A stretch of 25,705 nt of DNA from SIG469 sp964541215. Its GTDB lineage: Bacteria > Bacillota > Clostridia > Oscillospirales > Oscillospiraceae. The stretch spans positions 1 through 25,705 of the forward strand of contig CAZIPP010000011.1 of assembly GCA_964541215.1 (NCBI GenBank). Reading direction: 5' to 3'. This document shows, in pieces, positions 22,363 through 25,705 of this stretch. The translations under genes were made by a program, and so were the position numbers. How positions within the stretch are numbered: the first letter of the stretch is position 1; each line of letters starts with the position of its first letter. The notes under the pieces are model-generated. The model saw only the letters and a list, made by a program, of their open reading frames with translations. It was not told the origin of the DNA and searched no databases.

Positions 22363-22464
22363 ACAGTTGGAACGGCACACAGGCCGTTCCCTACGAGATC
22401 TCTGCAAGATCGTGCGTAATCGGCGTTCGAAATGACAACATAGTGGATTGGCAGCAGTTACGAA

Positions 22465-22623
22465 GCCTTCCCCTTAAGGGGAAGGTGTCTGAGCGAAGCG
22501 AAGACGGATGAGGTGTCATTTATATAACAACCCATCCGTCTTATTCTCTTTATTTCACCTCATCCACCGCAAGCGGTCCGTGTGTTTGGCGCAGCCAAAC
22601 ACGTTCCCCCTCAAGGGGAAGGC
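22465..22623. repeat. MITE-like palindromic repeat element
   Basis: The ends carry the self-palindromic blocks GCCTTCCCCTTAAGGGGAAGG (22465-22485, close to the 20-base core CCTTCCCCTTAAGGGGAAGG) and TTCCCCCTCAAGGGGAAGGC at the right (22604-22623). Between them, GACGGATGAGGTG and CACCTCATCC pair as inner arms, and a further perfect hairpin GTGTTTGGC/GCCAAACAC lies at 22582-22602. There is no ORF. Such CCTTCCCC...GGGGAAGG elements are, to my knowledge, frequent intergenic repeats in gut Ruminococcaceae genomes. The mobilising enzyme is not in the window. Confidence 0.7.
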
Positions 22624-22650
22624 TGATTAGTGTGTGCATGGATGACAGGT

Positions 22651-23820
22651 TTATCTTGCTGCCAGCAGACCGTCGATAAACTGTCTTGCCAGTCGTGCGG
22701 AGCGGCCGCCTCGCTCTAATGCAAAGCGTTCTGCCAGAAGTTCCAGTTCAGAAGCTTCCATATCGATGCCTTCCTCTTTGGCAAGGCTTGCCACGATATG
22801 CAGGAAGGTTGCCTTATTGGGCTTCTGAAAAGTGATATGTATGCCGAACCGCTCGGACAGGGAGACGAACTCCTGCATGGTCTCGTTGCGGTGGATATCG
22901 TCACCCTCACGGTCAGAAAACCGTTCGCGGATGATATGGCGGCGATTGGAGGTGGCATAAATCACCACGTTCTTCGACTTGGCAGACACCGAGCCTTCCA
23001 GTACGGCTTTCAGGGCGTTGAAATTGTCGTCATCCTTGAGAAAGGAAAGGTCGTCTATAAACAGGATGAACTTCAATGGATTCATTGCCAGCTCGTCCAG
23101 AATTCTCGGGATCGAGCGCAGCTGCTCCTTGCGCACCTCGATGATGCGCAGACCTTCACTGTGCATGGCGTTGGCGACCGCCTTGATGGTGGAGGATTTA
23201 CCGGTACCCGCGTCACCTGTAAGCAGCATATTCGCCGCAGGCTTGCCTGCCAGCAAAGCTTTTGTATTGTCTATGACCTTCTGCCGCTGGGTCTCATAAT
23301 CGACAAGCTTGTCCAGCGTGATGCTGTCGGGGTTTCTGACAGGCACGATACGGTCACTTTCGTCGATATAGAACATATGGTTTCCGGCGTACATACCATA
23401 GCCAAACTTGCCGATGTTCCGTACCCGGTGTTCAAAGCCGGCGGCAATATCCAGACCGCCGCTTTCAAATTTTGGCAGGAAGTCTGCCTGTTCATGATCG
23501 GCAAGCAATTCTTTGCTTTTCAGATCAGCCAGCATTTGCAGCGTTTGAAGCTCAGCTTTGACGCTGTTTTTTATGCACTCAGGCGACTGCTTTCCCATGC
23601 CCACGGCTTTAACATATACGTTTTCGCTGCTTTCACACAGTGTCATTATATGTTTGCTCAAGTCACCGGCAGATGTCTCGTAAAGTGCTGCCACAAATTC
23701 CGCGTACTCGTCTACCCTGCCGTTTTCCATGAACCTTCTCAGGGCACCGACAGCTTTATCCTCCAGCAGCGGACGGAACACCGTAAGGGCGTCCAGCCGC
23801 AGTTTCAGTTCAGCATTCAT
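22651..23820 (-). CDS. DUF815-family AAA ATPase
   Basis: This is a 389-residue predicted P-loop ATPase. An N-terminal helical part (about residues 1-170) is followed by Walker A TGDAGTGKSSTIKA near 205, Walker B FILFIDDLSF near 255, a sensor-1 strand NVVIYATSNRRHIIRERF, and a C-terminal helical lid with an arginine-rich GGRSARLARQF. This matches the DUF815 family of uncharacterised AAA ATPases. The start is taken as ATG 23820, which shares its A with the ilvD stop (TGATG); a GTG one codon upstream is an alternative. No separate ribosome binding site is evident, so translation is probably coupled to ilvD. The cellular role is unknown. Confidence 0.88.
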   Translation of the reverse strand: MNAELKLRLDALTVFRPLLEDKAVGALRRFMENGRVDEYAEFVAALYETSAGDLSKHIMTLCESSENVYVKAVGMGKQSPECIKNSVKAELQTLQMLADLKSKELLADHEQADFLPKFESGGLDIAAGFEHRVRNIGKFGYGMYAGNHMFYIDESDRIVPVRNPDSITLDKLVDYETQRQKVIDNTKALLAGKPAANMLLTGDAGTGKSSTIKAVANAMHSEGLRIIEVRKEQLRSIPRILDELAMNPLKFILFIDDLSFLKDDDNFNALKAVLEGSVSAKSKNVVIYATSNRRHIIRERFSDREGDDIHRNETMQEFVSLSERFGIHITFQKPNKATFLHIVASLAKEEGIDMEASELELLAERFALERGGRSARLARQFIDGLLAAR

Positions 23821-25478
23821 CACTTGTTGATAACGGCGCCGGAAGCACCGCTGGAAACAAGAGCGGCATAGCGCTTCAGATAACCGGACAGTTCCTTAGT
23901 CTTGGGAACGAAGTTTTTCATTCTTTCATCAATAATGGCCTGATCCACCAGCAGCTCGATCTTGTTTTCAGGTATGTTGATGCTGATGATGTCGCCTTCT
24001 TCAACAATGCCTATCATGCCGCCGCTGGCAGCTTCGGGAGAAACGTGACCAACGCAGGCGCCTCTGGTAGCTCCGGAGAAACGTCCGTCGGTAATGAGTG
24101 CAACGCTGGTGCCAAGACCCATGCCCATGATGGCAGAGGTAGGATTGAGCATCTCACGCATACCGGGACCGCCCTTGGGACCTTCGTAACGGATAACGAT
24201 AACGTCGCCGGGATTAATGGAGCCTGCATCGATGGCTGCCTGCGCGTCTTCTTCGCAGTCGTAAACTCTGGCGGGTCCCTGATGTACCAGCATTTCATCA
24301 GCCACAGCGGAGCGCTTGACAACGCTGCCATCGGGAGCAAGGTTGCCGCGCAGGACGGCGATACCGCCTGTCTCGCTGTAGGGATCTTCTACGGGACGGA
24401 TAACGTCGTGGTTCAGGTTGACACAGCCTGCGATATTCTCGCCCACGGTCTTGGTGGTAACGGTAAGGCAGTCGGTGTTGATAAGACCCTTCTTGCTCAG
24501 CTCGTTCATAACGGCATAGACGCCGCCAGCTTCGTCCAGCTCTTCAATATAGGTTCTGCCCGCGGGAGCAAGGTGGCAGAGGTTGGGAGTTTTTGCGCTC
24601 ATTTCGTTGGCGATGTCAAGGTTGATCTCGATGCCGCATTCGTGAGCGATGGCAGGCAGATGGAGCATGCTGTTGGTGGAGCAGCCCAGAGCCATATCCA
24701 CGGTAAGGGCGTTCATAAAAGCCTTCTCGGTCATGATATCGAGAGGACGGATGTCCTTTTTGACCAGCTCCATAACAGCCATACCGGCGTGCTTTGCCAG
24801 CTCGATACGGGAGGAATAGACGGCGGGGATGGTACCGTTGCCGCGCAGACCCATGCCAAGAGCCTCGGTCAGGCAGTTCATGGAGTTTGCGGTGTACATG
24901 CCGGAGCAGGAACCGCAGGTGGGGCAGGTTTTGAGTTCGTATTCACGAAGCTTTTCCTCATCGATAGTGCCGGCATTGTATTTGCCAACAGCTTCAAAGA
25001 TGGTGGAAAGGCTGGTCTTGCCGCCGTCGATATGACCGGCAAGCATGGGACCGCCGCTGACAACTACGGTAGGAACGTTGATACGGGCAGCTGCCATCAG
25101 CAGACCGGGAACGTTTTTATCACAGTTGGGAACCATAACAAGAGCATCAAAGCCGTGAGCCAGAGCCATGGCTTCGGTGGAGTCGGCAATAAGGTCGCGG
25201 GTGACCAGAGAATACTTCATGCCGATATGACCCATTGCGATGCCGTCACACACGGCAATGGCGGGGAACACGATGGGGGTACCGCCTGCCATGGCAACAC
25301 CCAGCTTAACGGCGTCTACTATTTTATCCAGATTGATATGACCGGGAACTATCTCATTATAAGAGCTTACGATGCCTACCAGAGGGCGGCTCAGTTCCTC
25401 TTCAGTCAGACCAAGAGAGTGGTACAGTGTGCGGTGAGGCGCATTCTGAGGACCAAATTTGATGGAATCGCTTTTCAT
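23820..25478 (-). CDS. ilvD: dihydroxy-acid dehydratase
   Basis: IlvD converts 2,3-dihydroxy-3-methylbutanoate/pentanoate to the keto acid precursors of valine and isoleucine. The 552-residue protein shows the cluster-ligand regions: AVCDGIAMGHIGMKYSL, VPNCDKNVPGLLMAA and CPTCGSCSGMYTANSMNCL, followed by ALGCSTNSMLHLPAIA, YEGPKGGPGMREML and ITDGRFSGATRGACVGHVSPEA. These fit the [4Fe-4S]/[2Fe-2S] IlvD/Edd family; the ilvD-type length and lack of Edd-specific features favour the amino acid enzyme. AAAGGAGAT precedes the ATG. No other ilv/leu gene is in the window; the only partner is the coupled AAA ATPase downstream. Confidence 0.96.
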   Translation of the reverse strand: MKSDSIKFGPQNAPHRTLYHSLGLTEEELSRPLVGIVSSYNEIVPGHINLDKIVDAVKLGVAMAGGTPIVFPAIAVCDGIAMGHIGMKYSLVTRDLIADSTEAMALAHGFDALVMVPNCDKNVPGLLMAAARINVPTVVVSGGPMLAGHIDGGKTSLSTIFEAVGKYNAGTIDEEKLREYELKTCPTCGSCSGMYTANSMNCLTEALGMGLRGNGTIPAVYSSRIELAKHAGMAVMELVKKDIRPLDIMTEKAFMNALTVDMALGCSTNSMLHLPAIAHECGIEINLDIANEMSAKTPNLCHLAPAGRTYIEELDEAGGVYAVMNELSKKGLINTDCLTVTTKTVGENIAGCVNLNHDVIRPVEDPYSETGGIAVLRGNLAPDGSVVKRSAVADEMLVHQGPARVYDCEEDAQAAIDAGSINPGDVIVIRYEGPKGGPGMREMLNPTSAIMGMGLGTSVALITDGRFSGATRGACVGHVSPEAASGGMIGIVEEGDIISINIPENKIELLVDQAIIDERMKNFVPKTKELSGYLKRYAALVSSGASGAVINK

Positions 25479-25515
25479 TGTGCTTATCTCCTTTATGGTA
25501 TGATAAAACGCAGAT

Positions 25516-25623
25516 ATCCCCTTCTTGGAGCTTTGTTTCTTAAGAAGGGGATTTCTCCGCCGGTCAGCGCGAGGTCAGCTTTGCTGGTCTTGTTGACCTT
25601 GCTGACCGGCGTTCGAAATGACA
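25516..25623. repeat. two stacked inverted repeats upstream of ilvD
   Basis: The first hairpin has 11-bp arms ATCCCCTTCTT (25516-25526) and AAGAAGGGGAT (25542-25552). The second has 11-bp arms CGCCGGTCAGC (25558-25568) and GCTGACCGGCG (25601-25611) with an inner AGGTCA/TGACCT. The element ends in CGGCGTTCGAAATGACA, a 17-mer also present at 22421-22437. It looks like a dispersed palindromic repeat. It lies in the ilvD 5' region and could act as a leader structure, but it has no clear U-tract facing ilvD and I found no leader peptide. I see no gene from 25479 to the window end. Confidence 0.6.
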
Positions 25624-25705
25624 GATAAATTTAGTTGTTGATGAGCTTGCACCTGGGCCAGAAACATTATCTTGGGGTCAGAAAGATTCCATAACAGTAC
25701 GCACT

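Noticed and set aside
22092..22363. Reading frames spanning the N run
   Set aside because: Most of their length is unknown sequence, and the ends are the duplicated 55-mer. They are artefacts.
24045..25628. Plus-strand frame opposite ilvD
   Set aside because: Antisense shadow of ilvD with no start signals.
25479..25705. Ile/Leu/Val leader peptide for ilvD
   Set aside because: Short minus-strand frames in the leader have no branched-chain codon cluster and no ribosome binding site.
1..25705. Insertion sequences, prophage or defence genes
   Set aside because: No transposase, integrase, capsid, restriction or toxin-antitoxin protein was recognised on either strand. The mobile-looking pieces are noncoding repeats only.

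Overview
This window looks like chromosomal DNA from a low-to-mid-GC Gram-positive anaerobe of the class Clostridia, most likely a gut Oscillospiraceae/Ruminococcaceae relative. The evidence is strong AAAGGAGG-type ribosome binding sites, a Bacillus/Clostridium-type LexA box (CGAAC-N4-GTTCG), an SLH-domain surface protein, a lipobox solute-binding protein, a two-cluster ferredoxin/FAD enzyme of a type found in strict anaerobes, and palindromic CCTTCCCC...GGGGAAGG repeats. The genus is not determined. The sequence is a scaffolded draft: a run of exactly 100 Ns (22208-22307) is flanked on both sides by the same 55 bp.

Layout. 1-330: tRNA-Arg(ACG) with terminator and promoter, next to a partial duplication of its 3' end. 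382-2865: an MmcQ/YjbR-like protein, a cytosolic beta-helix-like protein and a GNAT acetyltransferase. 2986-5130: a secreted SLH-anchored beta-helix protein that looks like a paralogue of the cytosolic one. 5310-8107: deoB, then a LexA-controlled Y-family DNA polymerase with a small conserved-looking partner ORF. 8185-16416 (minus strand): a compact aromatic amino acid operon, leader peptide-aroF-tyrA-aroB-aroA-aroC-pheA-aroE/aroK-aroQ. 16697-18439: a ferredoxin-FAD oxidoreductase with a collagen-like glycine/proline insert. 18507-21519: a solute-binding lipoprotein gene divergent from a LysR-type regulator, with a repeated operator-like motif between them. 21590-22650: an AT-rich, repeat-rich junction with a doubtful 122-aa ORF and the assembly gap. 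22651-25478: ilvD, translationally coupled to a DUF815-type AAA ATPase. 25479-25705: stacked inverted repeats upstream of ilvD.

How the genes work together. The aro operon encodes every step from PEP + erythrose-4-phosphate to chorismate, and on to phenylpyruvate and 4-hydroxyphenylpyruvate. Only the final aminotransferase is missing. Its genes overlap or nearly abut (4-bp ATGA and 1-bp TAATG junctions), so it is almost certainly one transcript.

The most interesting feature is upstream of aroF. A 31-codon ORF with its own Shine-Dalgarno has 8 Phe/Tyr codons within 15 (RYAFYFSFTNYFGKAY). It is followed by a perfect 12-bp terminator hairpin and a U8 tract just before aroF. This is the layout of ribosome-mediated transcription attenuation, as in enterobacterial pheA/pheST, in an organism group where T-boxes are the usual solution. 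I saw no T-box sequence there. Other leads are a Phe-binding ESRP motif changed to ESCP in PheA, a Ser in place of the phosphorylated Thr of DeoB, and the paired surface/cytosolic beta-helix proteins.
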